NCBI GenBank assembly: GCA_016126025.1
Contig: JAEFDA010000104.1
Location: 1-52,333, forward strand
Source: Nitrososphaerota archaeon
GTDB taxonomy: Archaea > Thermoproteota > Nitrososphaeria > Nitrososphaerales > Nitrosopumilaceae
Length of the DNA: 52,333 bases
Direction of reading: 5' to 3'
The position numbers and the translations under genes are program-made. Shown here in pieces: positions 14,421 to 23,649 of the stretch. The notes under the pieces were generated by a model. The model searched no databases. It had not been told where the DNA came from and saw nothing but the letters and a program-made list of their open reading frames with translations. Numbering within the stretch: position 1 is the first letter of the stretch; every line of letters starts with the position of its first letter.

Positions 14421-15425
14421 GTGAGCCGATACAAATACGCGATGGTCGGGGCGGTGGCCCCGCTGGCAGCCATGGTGATCCTGGGCGTTGGTTGGGCCGA
14501 ACACGTATCTATACCGGAGGACGCCGACGAGCAATACCTAGACTACCTTGACCGGGCGACCTACATGCCGGAAGCGACGGGGGAGACGGAGAGCGAGTAC
14601 GGCGACTGCACGTTCAGGTACGCGACCAGTTCGCCAAACCCGGGCAGGGGAGGCAAGACCGACATGTCCATGGACTGCGGGATAGGTTACGGGGGCGGAG
14701 GCGGCGGAGGCGGCGACGAGCGCCTCTTCAACCTGTTGAAGCCGGACTTTGAAAGGCACCGCGACAGCATAACCTGGGAACAGACGGGGATAGAGTTCTG
14801 CACCATACAGACCGTCAACCACGCGCGTTTCCCCGGGCACGGTCCCAGTACCCTCTCAATCAACATTGACTGCTGGTGGATGGACGACGTAACAACGCTC
14901 AACGCCACCGTGGACGACCGCCCCGTCGAGGAGCTGGCCGCCGAGTCGGCCCACGCCATACTGGGCGTGGTAATCCAGACCGACACCATCCCTTACAACA
15001 TAACGGCGGCCAACGCGACGTCGGTCAACGGCACAGAAATTATCCGCGAGACAATCTTCACTGAGGTGACCGTGGCCGTCAACGAGGACCTGCGGGGAAC
15101 CTACGACGACAAACTGATAATGTTCCGGTTCGAGGGCGGCAGCATAGACGACACGAAGGTGATCAACCCGAACGCTCCAGAGTTCGAACTGGGCGAGCAG
15201 GTGCTGGTGTTGGTGGGCGAACCGGACCCGGACGGATACCATCCTATAGTGGGCCAGGTCAACGGCAAGTACAGCATCACCGAGGACATGTTTGCCATAG
15301 TGGGCTATTATGACCGGTACGGTCCGTTCTACGTCGAGGACGACCGGTACAGCACGCTGGATGAGCTGCGCGAATTGTTCAGGGACGTGCCGCCCGACCA
15401 GGCGGCCCAAGAGACGGCTCCCTGA
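14421..15425 (+). CDS. Secreted or membrane-anchored extracellular protein
   Basis: A 334-residue exported protein. A signal or anchor helix spans about residues 6-27 ('YAMVGAVAPLAAMVILGVGW'). The N-terminal extracellular part contains paired cysteines ('DCTFRYAT', 'MDCGIGYG', 'FCTIQT', 'DCWWMDD') and an eight-glycine linker (about 91-98). The C-terminal part (about 175-315) is strand-rich with N-glycosylation sequons (NIT, NAT, NGT) and the pattern 'VTVAVNEDLRGTYDDK' ... 'GEQVLVLVGEPD' ... 'VNGKYSI', a layout I associate with thaumarchaeal surface proteins. No catalytic motif. The GTG start has a TATA box 27 nt upstream. An IS630 remnant follows 84 nt downstream. Confidence 0.7.
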   Translation: MSRYKYAMVGAVAPLAAMVILGVGWAEHVSIPEDADEQYLDYLDRATYMPEATGETESEYGDCTFRYATSSPNPGRGGKTDMSMDCGIGYGGGGGGGGDERLFNLLKPDFERHRDSITWEQTGIEFCTIQTVNHARFPGHGPSTLSINIDCWWMDDVTTLNATVDDRPVEELAAESAHAILGVVIQTDTIPYNITAANATSVNGTEIIRETIFTEVTVAVNEDLRGTYDDKLIMFRFEGGSIDDTKVINPNAPEFELGEQVLVLVGEPDPDGYHPIVGQVNGKYSITEDMFAIVGYYDRYGPFYVEDDRYSTLDELRELFRDVPPDQAAQETAP

Positions 15426-15508
15426 CACTGCCAGAGAGTGTTTCGGTTTCTGAAGTTTTATGAGGCTTGGTGGAATCGCGGATGCGGGATCCAGTGAAGA
15501 GACGCCCG

Positions 15509-15691
15509 CCGTTCCTGAACCCGACCGAGTGGCTGTGGCGCAATGGCAAGGTGGGGATACGCAGGACGCTCAGGCGGCCGGCCAAGAGCTACTTCAGGCG
15601 GAAGGTAATGTTCGTGTGCAAGTCGCTTGAAATAAAACTCAAACCGAGCAACATTCTGTTCAGAAACTTGGACAGGATATTTCCGGCATAA
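15509..15691 (+). pseudogene. IS630-family transposase, C-terminal remnant (copy 2)
   Basis: Encodes 'PFLNPTEWLWRNGK' and the following basic helical region to a stop at 15691. This matches the remnant at 4563-4808 at protein and DNA level ('PFLNP.EWLWR.GK', 'KSY'). Here even less of the N-terminus survives, but the original C-terminal end ('LFRNLDRIFPA') is kept. The stretch from 15426 to 15508 has no gene. Confidence 0.75.
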
Positions 15692-15801
15692 AGCGCATTG
15701 GAGTATTTATGATCTTAACTATATACGGCATAACCAAAGCATGCATCATGTTTTCTGGAGCGCCGTCGGGTCCAGGCGCGCGCCGGCCGGCTTGTCGAGG
15801 G

Positions 15802-15808
15802 TTTATTA
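15802..15808 (+). promoter_or_regulatory. TATA-like box of the vWA protein gene
   Basis: TTTATTA lies about 37 nt before the ATG at 15842, implying a short 5' leader of about 10 nt, unlike the leaderless genes nearby. Confidence 0.4.
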
Positions 15809-15841
15809 GTGCAGTGGCACCAACCGTACCGGGTATATTCG

Positions 15842-17821
15842 ATGGGGCGCGGACTTATTTTGACCACATGTGCGGGGGTTGCCGTTGCGGTTCTGGCGGT
15901 CGCATATTTGGGGGCCGTCCCGACAACCTCCGCTCAGTATATGGGTAATGTGGAACCCGGCGACACCTACACCACTACCGTCCCCGCGTGCTTTCAGGAA
16001 CCTCTGGCGCCGTACATACAGGTGCGGCAGGGGCTGGCACCCGATGATATCGTGTGCAAGGAGGGCCTCGTGCTGGCCGCAAGGGAGGGCGGCGATCCCT
16101 TGTGCATAAGGGAGGAGTCAGTCCAGACGTTGCTGCGCCTAGGCTGGACGGTGGACATATCCGGGCATACGGATCCGGACGACACGTGGAACCCGCAGTC
16201 AAAGCCCTACGACCGCCGCGTCTACTGCAATGATAACTTGAAGGTGGAGGTGGAGCGACATATAGAGGAGTATACACTGCAAGAGAGTCTGTCGCTGTCC
16301 TCCCCACGCATGGCCGCTCCCCAAGCCGCAGACCAGAATATGGGACTGGCCGTCGGCGGCGCCCAGGACGTCAACAACTTTAGGGCAAACGTCGAGAACG
16401 GCTACCTGCCGCTGCATACCGACATTACGTATGAGGGGCTCTTCTATGACTATTATTTCGATACCGGGAGAGGCGCCGAGTGCAAGGCGCTCTTCTGTCC
16501 GTCGTACAGCTATGCGGTGTCCGCGGATCCGTTCTCCGGAGAGCGCGAGTACTACCTGTCGGTGGGGCTAAACTCGGGGCTGAAGGAGTCCGACTTTAAC
16601 CGGAGGGACCTCAACCTGGTTATAGTTTTGGATGTCTCCGGATCCATGGGCGCGCCGTTTGATCGGTATTATTATGATGATCCCCTCGCGGCCAGTACCG
16701 ACGCCCGCACCAAGATGCAGATCGCCAACGAGGCGGTGGCGGGCCTGGTGGACCATCTGGGCCCCGACGACAACCTGGGGATGGTCCTGTTCAACAACGG
16801 GGCGCATCTCGCAAAGCCGCTGGAGAGCATGGGGTCGGCCGACAGGGACAGGCTCAAGGCCAACATAATGGGCATACACGAGGGCGGAGGGACGAACATG
16901 GACGCGGGCATGAACTTGGGGACCTCGCTGTTCGGCGAGACGGCGGACGGCTACGAGAACCGCATCATCTTTCTCACCGACGCCATGCCAAATTTGGGCG
17001 ACATATCACGGGCGGGCCTGTTCAAGACCGTGTCTGACAACTCCGAGAACGGCATACATACCACATTCATAGGGGTGGGGGTCGACTTCAACACCGGGCT
17101 GGTAGAGGCGCTGACCAAGATCCGGGGGGCGAACTACTACTCGGTTCACTCGGCCGAGGAGTTCAAGAACAGGATGGTGGACGAGTTCGAGCTGATGGTT
17201 ACGCCGCTGGTGTTCGACCTGGAGCTCAACTTGGAGGCGGACGGCTACGAGATAGAGGAGGTGTACGGCTCGCCGGAGGCAGACCAGGCGACCGGTGAGA
17301 TAATGAGGGTGAGTACGCTCTTTCCCTCCCGGACGGAGGACGGCCAGACCAGGGGCGGGATAATACTGCTCAAGCTGGAGCGGGTCTCCGACGATGCCGT
17401 TCTGGTCCTGAGCACCACGTACGAGAGCGTGGACGGGGAGACCGGGGGGGTCCGGATGGCGGTGGGCATTGGCCCGCACGACCGGGACTACTACGAGAAC
17501 ACCGGCGTATGGAAGGGCGTGCTGCTGGCCAGGTACGCCGACCTAATGAAGGCGTGGATACTCGACGAGAGGGCCGCCCTGGCCGGGGCGCCCGTCGTGC
17601 GGCCGTCTTTTTACGATGACGGAATCCATGTTCCGGACCACGACGGTTGGGCCCTCGGCCAGTGGGAGAGGCAGTCGGCCCCGCTGCAGGTCTCGGACCA
17701 CCACAGGGAGGCGTTCTCCGAGTTTCATGGGTACTTTGGCGCGGAAGCGGCCGCCATCGGAGACGAGGCTCTCCGGCAGGAGCTCGAGGTATTGGCCAAG
17801 CTGGCAGACCATGGCGGGTAG
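15842..17821 (+). CDS. Secreted von Willebrand factor A-domain protein
   Basis: A 659-residue exported protein. A signal peptide ('LILTTCAGVAVAVLAVAYLG', cleavage near 'TTSAQ', about 31-33) is followed by a small two-cysteine module ('PYIQVRQGLAPDDIVCKEG' ... 'LCIREESVQTLLRLGW', about 45-95), which I recognise as recurrent in thaumarchaeal exported proteins. The vWA domain (about 258-430) has an intact MIDAS: 'VLDVSGSMG', Thr in 'GGGTNMDAG' and Asp in 'FLTDAMPN'. The organisation resembles bacterial YfbK/Ca-activated channel-like proteins. The C-terminal 230 residues are strand-rich. It probably binds protein or carbohydrate ligands through a divalent cation. The ATG at 15842 is the only start placing the signal peptide at the N-terminus. 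Confidence 0.83.
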   Translation: MGRGLILTTCAGVAVAVLAVAYLGAVPTTSAQYMGNVEPGDTYTTTVPACFQEPLAPYIQVRQGLAPDDIVCKEGLVLAAREGGDPLCIREESVQTLLRLGWTVDISGHTDPDDTWNPQSKPYDRRVYCNDNLKVEVERHIEEYTLQESLSLSSPRMAAPQAADQNMGLAVGGAQDVNNFRANVENGYLPLHTDITYEGLFYDYYFDTGRGAECKALFCPSYSYAVSADPFSGEREYYLSVGLNSGLKESDFNRRDLNLVIVLDVSGSMGAPFDRYYYDDPLAASTDARTKMQIANEAVAGLVDHLGPDDNLGMVLFNNGAHLAKPLESMGSADRDRLKANIMGIHEGGGTNMDAGMNLGTSLFGETADGYENRIIFLTDAMPNLGDISRAGLFKTVSDNSENGIHTTFIGVGVDFNTGLVEALTKIRGANYYSVHSAEEFKNRMVDEFELMVTPLVFDLELNLEADGYEIEEVYGSPEADQATGEIMRVSTLFPSRTEDGQTRGGIILLKLERVSDDAVLVLSTTYESVDGETGGVRMAVGIGPHDRDYYENTGVWKGVLLARYADLMKAWILDERAALAGAPVVRPSFYDDGIHVPDHDGWALGQWERQSAPLQVSDHHREAFSEFHGYFGAEAAAIGDEALRQELEVLAKLADHGG

Positions 17822-18197
17822 GTTCCCGTGGGGATCGGGCACGGACATCTGCAATTAATTTGTGGTTTGCATAAAGTCGGGTTAACCGCAAAAATTGATT
17901 TTTGCCACCTGTCAATATCTGGGATCATAAATAATCTCACACTATAGAAAATATAAATGATCGAAATTTTAACACACACGGACACACAAGTCAGACACAA
18001 AAAGGTAAGATCGATTCTAAGGCAAAGGGCACGCACGAGTACGCCCGTGCCATGGCCGTTAACATGGTGCGCGTAAAGTTGCATGTGCCATTTACGGCAG
18101 ACGTGCCATACCACACGCAAGTCCGTGGCGGACAGGCCCGACGGTTAGCATTATGAACCACACGGTTTCAATTTTGCAAGAGTACCTCCAGCCCACC
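17822..18197. other. AT-rich gene-free interval
   Basis: Contains the short hairpin at 17888-17905 and a CA-rich run (17971-18000) with 10-nt phasing that weakly resembles the arrays at 37.5, 39.1 and 49.3 kb. A 39-codon frame from 17957 has a TATA-like ATAAATAAT about 27 nt upstream but poor protein character. No other gene seen. Confidence 0.4.
17888..17905. terminator. Short perfect hairpin downstream of the vWA gene
   Basis: GCAAAAAT and ATTTTTGC form an 8-bp stem with a 2-nt centre, 67 nt after the vWA stop codon, with oligo-T on either strand. It could end transcription or be a protein-binding palindrome. Confidence 0.4.
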
Positions 18198-18205
18198 AAA
18201 TAAAT
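18198..18205 (+). promoter_or_regulatory. TATA box of the LVIVD-repeat gene
   Basis: AAATAAAT is centred near 18201, about 28 nt before the ATG at 18230 (25 nt before the alternative GTG at 18227). Confidence 0.5.
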
Positions 18206-18229
18206 CCGGCGCCCGCATAGTATTGTGTG

Positions 18230-21200
18230 ATGGCACCTGTATGGTCCCTGCCGCGCCACCCGGCGGTCGCTCCGTTGGTGCTTGTGGTGATGGCCGCCGC
18301 TCTCCCGGCGGCCTATGCCGAGATACTGGTCTTGGACGAACTGCGGGCTGGGGACAGCCAGGTCTTGGACATGATGTCGGACGTAGCCTCGTTCGAGTCT
18401 GACGGACATGCCTACCTGTTGGCCGTCTCCATCTCCGGCACGGTCCAGATCATAAACGCGACAGATCTGCAAAACCCCGTCCAGGCGGGCGATGCCATGC
18501 GTATCGGGTCTGCCGACTCGTGGTTCTGGGATGTGGAGGTGTTCAGCCCGCCCGATGGCCGCATTTATGCGGTCGTTGCCGGTGATGGCGCCCGGATTCT
18601 GGACGTCACGGATCCGACCGGTCCGGCGCTGGTGGACGTCGTGCAGAACGGCGCTACTGTACTCGGCACTGCGCGGGATATCGAGATACTTGAGCGGCCC
18701 GACGGCCGCGTCCATGCGCTGGTGGTGGGCGGGAACGGCAGACTGCAGACCGTCGATGTCACAGATCCATCCCGCCCGGCTGGCTTGGGGAATCCGCTGG
18801 GCCTGGGCCTGACAACCCCGGACTCTGGGGGTGTCGTATTCTCCGGACTAGACGGCCGCACCTATGCCCTGTATCCCAGCCTTATGGCGGGGGTCTTGGT
18901 AGTGGACGTGACCGACCCCCTGCGCCCCGCGTTGGTCAGTGCCGTGAGATACGATGACGACCGTTCCCCATGGCCCGACGATCCCTTCGAAGCTTTCGGC
19001 ATAACCCTGCCCTCGTCGTCGGATGTCCTAATCTCCGATATGTACGCGGCGGGGCTGCGCCATCCCGGGTCGGTGGCCGTCTTCGGGTCGCCCGACGGCC
19101 GCACATATGCCATGGTGGCAAACAACGGCTTCACCAGTAATGTGAACGACTCTGACCCGCGCAGCACCCCCACCGGCATGCTATTTCTGGATGTGACCGA
19201 TCCGGAATCGCCCGTCCCGGTGGGCGCCGTCAGGAACGGCGAGGGCGGATTCAGCTTTGGGTCCCACATCAGGGAGATTACCATTCTGGACTCGCCCGGG
19301 GGGCGCGTCCATATGGTGGTTGCCGGCGGCCAGGACGCGGTAATTCTGGATGTCACCGACCCGGCCCGTCCGGTTCCGACGGGCCACATCCGGGACGGCG
19401 AGGGCGGATTTGACGCGGTCAACCTGGTCTTCGGCATGGCCGTCGTCGGGCCGCCGGGCGACCGCACCTATCTGGCGATGGTCGGCGACGAGGGCGTCCA
19501 AGTGGCGGACGTGACGGATCCGCTAGCTCCGACGGCGGCCGGCAGCATTCCGGACGGATCGACCGGCCTCGCCGACCTGGCGGTCTTTGAGCCCGGTGAC
19601 GGCCGCACCTACATTCTGGGCGTGGGCGGGGACGGCATTAGTGTGGTCGATGTCACCGACCGGCCGGTTCCGGCGGTCCGCATCCAGGACGGCGAGGGTG
19701 GCTTCGACACCCTGGATGAAGCCCGGCAGGTGGAGGTGTTCCATACTATCGGCGGCCTCACCTACGGGATAGCGGGCGGTGATGACGGCCTGCAGGTGGT
19801 CAATATCACCGACCCTGCTGAGATTGTGGCCGTCGGCAGCCTGCGGGACGGCGAGGGCGGCTTCGATGTGGGGTGGATCACCGGCATGGCGGCGTTCCAG
19901 CCGTCTGGTGGCCGCGACTATGTCCTCGTTGCGGAGCACAACAGTGGCATCCATGTGGTGGACGTCACAGACCCGGACGCCCCCGTTCTGGCGGGCGGCC
20001 TGCGGGACGGCATGGACGGCTTTGACCTGCTGGGAGGGGCGCACGACATAGCGGTCTTTGATGCATACGGCGGCCAGCCCTATGCCCTGATGACCGGGGA
20101 CTGGGGAATCCACACGATCGACATGTCCCGTCCCGGGGAGCCCAGGGTGGCCGGTACGCTGAAGGATGGTATGGAGGGGTACGCCCAGCTCGCCGCTCAT
20201 GACGCGGTGGTCTTTGAGGCGTCTGGCGGCCGCCCATATGCACTGGTTGCAGACTATGCGGTCGGCCTCCATGTCATAGATGTGGCCGATCCGCGCGCAC
20301 CGATCCGTGTGGGAAGCGTTCCGGCCGAAGCGGAGCTGGACATGCTTGTGCCGGGATCCGACATCTCCACGGTCGCCTCCCCGGACGGCCACACCTATGC
20401 CTTGGCGGCCAGCAAGGACAGCATCCGGGTGGTGGATGTCACAGATCCTCGGGCGCCCGCCCTGGTGGATGGCATAGACCTGACGCTGTCCCCCTGGTAC
20501 GTCACCGTGTTCGGGCGGGACGGCGGCCGCGCCCATGCGCTGGCCGGTGATGAGAACCACATGCTGGTACTGGATGTAACCTATCCGCACGCGCCCGTCC
20601 CGGTCGGCGCCGCAGGGGGTTTTGATGGGCGCGGCGGCGCCGTCTTTGCGCCGGAAGGGGGCCGCGTCCTTGCCTTGGTGGGCAGCGGCGACCACACCGT
20701 CCTGACGGTCGACCTGACGGATCCGCGGGCCCCGAAGGTTCTGGGGGCCATGCCGGCTGGGAATGACTGGCCCGGGGATGTGGTGGCGGCCGGCTCCCCG
20801 GACGGCCGCGCCTACGGGATGTGGATAGGCTCCTCGGGAGGGGTGCTGGCCGCAGACATCACCGAACCGCATGCGGCAACCTCCCCCGTCATATCGGAAG
20901 ATCTGGGCCTGGCTCCCGGCTCCGCAATGGAGCTGTTCAGGCCGCACGACGGCCGCACCTACATGATGGCGGGCAGCGGCGACACCATACGGATAATAGA
21001 TGTCACGTATCCGTCCGGCCCGGCGTATGTGGGCAGCATCCGGGACAACCTGGGCGGCTTTTACTATCTGGGTGATGTGCGCGACATATCCGTCGTCGCA
21101 CACAGCAACGGCCGCGTCCTCGCCTTGGCGGGCAGCGGGGACGGCGTGCAAGTGATCGATGTCACCGACCCGTACCATCCGGCCCCCGCCGGAGGCCTCC

Positions 21201-21637
21201 GGGCCGGCCACGGCGGCCTGGATCCGGACGGGACCCACCGGACCGCCGCGCTGCACTCCGACGGCCGCGTCCTCGCCTTGGTGGCCGGCGGAGACGGCCG
21301 CACAGTCATGCTGGATATCACCAGCCCGGGCACGCCCGCCTTGGCGGGCGCCATCCATACCGGCGGTGCCGGATCAGCCACGGTTGTCTCCATGTTTGAG
21401 GCATCCGACGGCCGCCCCTACGCCATGCTGGCCGGGGAGGGCGGCGTCCAAATAGTGGACGTTACGGACCCCGGATCTCCCGTACAGGCCGTCGCTCTGG
21501 AGGGGTTTGGAGTCTCGGATATCTCCATATTCGAGTCGTCCGACGGCCGCCCCTACGCCATGCTGGCCGGGGAGGGCGGCGTCCGGATAGTCTATCTGGA
21601 CGACCCGGTCCGGTACTACGCCGGTATCCCGCCATAG
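18230..21637 (+). CDS. Giant secreted LVIVD-repeat protein (about 21 repeats)
   Basis: An 1135-residue exported beta-propeller-like protein. The signal peptide spans about residues 1-31 ('APLVLVVMAAALPAAYA', cleavage before 'EIL'). The rest is built from about 21 repeats of roughly 50 residues, each ending in a variant of 'VVDVTDPxxPxxxG' and containing '(D/S)GRxYAL', the signature of LVIVD repeats. The number suggests several propellers in tandem or an extended superhelix. No anchor or catalytic site is seen, so it is probably a surface binding or adhesion protein. The last two repeats share a perfect 46-nt DNA block, evidence of a recent repeat duplication or conversion. Transcribed alone from a TATA box just upstream. 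Confidence 0.85.
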   Translation: MAPVWSLPRHPAVAPLVLVVMAAALPAAYAEILVLDELRAGDSQVLDMMSDVASFESDGHAYLLAVSISGTVQIINATDLQNPVQAGDAMRIGSADSWFWDVEVFSPPDGRIYAVVAGDGARILDVTDPTGPALVDVVQNGATVLGTARDIEILERPDGRVHALVVGGNGRLQTVDVTDPSRPAGLGNPLGLGLTTPDSGGVVFSGLDGRTYALYPSLMAGVLVVDVTDPLRPALVSAVRYDDDRSPWPDDPFEAFGITLPSSSDVLISDMYAAGLRHPGSVAVFGSPDGRTYAMVANNGFTSNVNDSDPRSTPTGMLFLDVTDPESPVPVGAVRNGEGGFSFGSHIREITILDSPGGRVHMVVAGGQDAVILDVTDPARPVPTGHIRDGEGGFDAVNLVFGMAVVGPPGDRTYLAMVGDEGVQVADVTDPLAPTAAGSIPDGSTGLADLAVFEPGDGRTYILGVGGDGISVVDVTDRPVPAVRIQDGEGGFDTLDEARQVEVFHTIGGLTYGIAGGDDGLQVVNITDPAEIVAVGSLRDGEGGFDVGWITGMAAFQPSGGRDYVLVAEHNSGIHVVDVTDPDAPVLAGGLRDGMDGFDLLGGAHDIAVFDAYGGQPYALMTGDWGIHTIDMSRPGEPRVAGTLKDGMEGYAQLAAHDAVVFEASGGRPYALVADYAVGLHVIDVADPRAPIRVGSVPAEAELDMLVPGSDISTVASPDGHTYALAASKDSIRVVDVTDPRAPALVDGIDLTLSPWYVTVFGRDGGRAHALAGDENHMLVLDVTYPHAPVPVGAAGGFDGRGGAVFAPEGGRVLALVGSGDHTVLTVDLTDPRAPKVLGAMPAGNDWPGDVVAAGSPDGRAYGMWIGSSGGVLAADITEPHAATSPVISEDLGLAPGSAMELFRPHDGRTYMMAGSGDTIRIIDVTYPSGPAYVGSIRDNLGGFYYLGDVRDISVVAHSNGRVLALAGSGDGVQVIDVTDPYHPAPAGGLRAGHGGLDPDGTHRTAALHSDGRVLALVAGGDGRTVMLDITSPGTPALAGAIHTGGAGSATVVSMFEASDGRPYAMLAGEGGVQIVDVTDPGSPVQAVALEGFGVSDISIFESSDGRPYAMLAGEGGVRIVYLDDPVRYYAGIPP
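21404..21584 (+). repeat. 46-nt identical blocks in adjacent LVIVD repeats
   Basis: The blocks at 21404-21449 and 21539-21584 are identical over 46 nt and encode the 'SDGRPYAMLAGEGGV' part of the last two repeats. Other repeats differ clearly, so this pair is recent. Confidence 0.8.
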
Positions 21638-21753
21638 GCTGTATGGTGGTCCTCAAAAGTTCCCGGGCAGGCCCCGCGCCGAATCCCGACAGAACCATGG
21701 CATGCAACAGACAACTTGGAGGTTCCGGGCACCGGCGGCATCTGGCGCAGGAC

Positions 21754-22488
21754 CTATCGGAACCCACCAATGCCGCGACTCAGCAGGCCCGACGCCACCC
21801 CGGCGCCCGCCACCCCGACATCCTGTTTTGACATGAACGGGGAGAGCGCTCGCGCAAACTCCATCAGGTTCTTTGTCTGGTAGTAGACCGTTCCGGGCCC
21901 GGTTATCTCTATCACGAGCGCCTCGCCGCCGAACAGCGTGGTCTTCAGGCTCCCGTGCTTCCTGATGTCGTACCGGGCCGTGGCCGTCAGGGCCACCAGC
22001 TGGTAGTTGTCCAGTATCATACTCTCGCCCGCCCCCAGGTCCACCCTGCGGATCCCGCCCCAGCCTTCCACGAATATGTCGCCGGATCCGACCGTCTTCA
22101 GCATGAACAGGTTGCTTCCGAATATTCCCTTGGTGAAGCCCTGCCACTGCGTGTCCAGCGTCAGGTCGCCGACGGACGCCACGTACGAGCCCGACTGCAC
22201 AATGTACTCCTCGTCGGCGTGTATGACCTCTATGTCGCCCAGCACGTTTCCGGTGATGCCCAGCCTGCAGCCGTCTTCCTGTGCGGTAAACTCGTTCACG
22301 AAGAACGACTCCCCGGCCAGGACCGTCGACTTGAGGGCCTTGAACAGGCCGCCCTTCCTGGTCTTGGTGTCGGTGCTGATGTGTCCGCGCATGTACACCA
22401 TGGCTCCGGCCTCGGCGGTCACCGCCTCGCCCCAGTCCATGGCAAAGTCGATCATCCCGACAGGATTCTTTACGATCTCGTACTCCAC
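21754..22488 (-). CDS. AIM24/TIGR00266-family protein
   Basis: A 244-residue protein of the AIM24 family (DUF124), beta-rich trimer-forming proteins of unknown function in bacteria and archaea. Typical stretches: 'VTAEAGAMVYMRGHI', 'LAGESFFVNEFTAQEDG', 'LGAGESMILDNYQLVAL' and 'TGPGTVYYQTKN'. The tail is glycine-rich ('GVAGAGVASGLLSRGIGG'). An ATG exists at 22500, but the TATA box at 22511-22518 lies only 14 nt from it and 26-27 nt from the GTG at 22488, so the GTG (protein beginning 'MEYEIVK') is the better leaderless start. The 116 nt after the LVIVD gene hold nothing else. No operon partners. Confidence 0.85.
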   Translation of the reverse strand: MEYEIVKNPVGMIDFAMDWGEAVTAEAGAMVYMRGHISTDTKTRKGGLFKALKSTVLAGESFFVNEFTAQEDGCRLGITGNVLGDIEVIHADEEYIVQSGSYVASVGDLTLDTQWQGFTKGIFGSNLFMLKTVGSGDIFVEGWGGIRRVDLGAGESMILDNYQLVALTATARYDIRKHGSLKTTLFGGEALVIEITGPGTVYYQTKNLMEFARALSPFMSKQDVGVAGAGVASGLLSRGIGGFR

Positions 22489-22510
22489 GCCCTTGCACAT
22501 ATCAGGTTGC

Positions 22511-22518
22511 TATAATTA
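22511..22518 (-). promoter_or_regulatory. TATA box that decides the AIM24 start
   Basis: TAATTATA on the minus strand is centred 26-27 nt before the GTG at 22488 and only 14 nt before the ATG at 22500. Confidence 0.55.
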
Positions 22519-22939
22519 GGATTTCGGCTCTGGGCAGGACCGCCTTGGTGGCCCAAAATCTCCGGGGCCGGTCGGGGCAAAAATCAATCGGATGGAACAA
22601 GGACCGGGTGGCAGTCCAACGCCCCGCGCCAAGTCGTTTCGGTGCCGTATGGTTCGTGCGCAACCGCCGCCACTACGGCCTCGGCAGGTTAGCGGCCGCG
22701 CCGGCTGCGGTCCTCGATCCCGGAGGACGGCAGACCATCGCAGGGCGGCTCCCAGAGTGCAGCCTGCCCGCGCCATGCTATTAGTTTGGGACAGGAGCGG
22801 TGGCCGTACAGTCAGGCAGGGCGGCCACCCATCCCGCCGCGCTTTGGAATGGTCAGCCGGCGGAACGCCCGCAGCAGCCAAGTACTGCCAGATCAGCCAC
22901 CCCCGGCGTCTGAAATGCGAATGACGATATAATTTCCGT
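22519..22939. other. Gene-free GC-rich interval
   Basis: About 420 nt. Frames here are arginine/proline-rich and unlike proteins. No repeat, RNA gene or IS remnant recognised. Confidence 0.4.
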
Positions 22940-23287
22940 CTATTTGGCTAGCCTCTCAGCAGTATCATATCCTATTAGAATCCACTTCATGGCACCGGCG
23001 GTTGTGGTCAGCTTTGGGTCGATCTCAATCCACCCCATCTTGGAACCATGAGAAAACGGTTTGATCGCCTTTGATTTTATTGCAATTTCCTGCTGGTCTT
23101 TGGGAATTCTGACGATGATCTGCCGGTTGTTCTTGTTGCTAAATCCAACAAAAAACTTTCTTTTTATTAAAAAACACTGATAACCGAACATGGGCCTAGT
23201 CGTTACCATATCCATGGACTCAACCTTTCTTTTGATCGGATCGTAGCTATTCAACCGTACCCTCTCTTGGTTTGTAAATGAAGCCAA
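22940..23287 (-). CDS. TfoX N-terminal-domain-like protein
   Basis: A 115-residue basic protein resembling TfoX-N/YjbR-type domains: 'RPMFGYQCFLIKRKFFVGFS' is the characteristic glycine/phenylalanine strand pair, followed by 'IIVRIPKDQQEI' and the C-terminal 'MGWIEIDPKL...AMKWILIGYDTAERLAK'. In bacteria TfoX-N proteins are linked to competence regulation, but solo archaeal versions are uncharacterised. The gene is AT-rich compared with its neighbours, hinting at separate origin. The TTG start at 23287 gives the usual N-terminal helix. An ATG at 23215 is the alternative. No clear TATA box at either. Confidence 0.6.
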   Translation of the reverse strand: MASFTNQERVRLNSYDPIKRKVESMDMVTTRPMFGYQCFLIKRKFFVGFSNKNNRQIIVRIPKDQQEIAIKSKAIKPFSHGSKMGWIEIDPKLTTTAGAMKWILIGYDTAERLAK

Positions 23288-23619
23288 GTATTATGAAAGT
23301 GTTACCTGGAATAGTCGGTGCCGCCGTACCCCGCTCTTGCCGCCGTACCACATACCTCCTGCCCCGCATGAGGTTCTGCAAAGTGCTCCCGCGCCGCCAC
23401 ATGCGGCACCGAGGCGGCGGCCATCCACCGGTATTCGACTCTGCAACCTGCCGGGGCCGTCCAGACCGGTGCCGCCACCCGCCGGACGGCCACACCCTTC
23501 TAGGAGACCGCGCCCTTCCCGCCCATGCCGTCTCCTTGCGGCGCATAGACCAGCATGTCTAAAGGCTGCGGTGGCCAGATCCACCCGGTTGGGCGGGTCC
23601 CCGTTCCGGGCCGCATGCG
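23288..23619. other. Gene-free interval
   Basis: About 330 nt of GC-rich sequence. Short frames on both strands have skewed composition. Nothing supported. Confidence 0.4.
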
Positions 23620-23628
23620 TTTTTTAAG
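23620..23628 (+). promoter_or_regulatory. TATA box of the binding-protein/serpin gene
   Basis: A TTTTTTAAG element is centred 26 nt before the GTG at 23650, in the middle of otherwise GC-rich DNA. Confidence 0.6.
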
Positions 23629-23649
23629 GCGGAGCCGCTCACCGTCGCC

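Noticed and set aside
18052..18156. 34-codon frame in the gap before the LVIVD gene, with a longer open upstream part
   Set aside because: No promoter at the right distance and no family; could be a remnant, not supported as a gene.
18862..19467. Long frames opposite the LVIVD gene
   Set aside because: Shadows of the repeat DNA: high GC third positions keep antisense frames open. The same explains long antisense frames over CoA, cdc48 and serpin genes.
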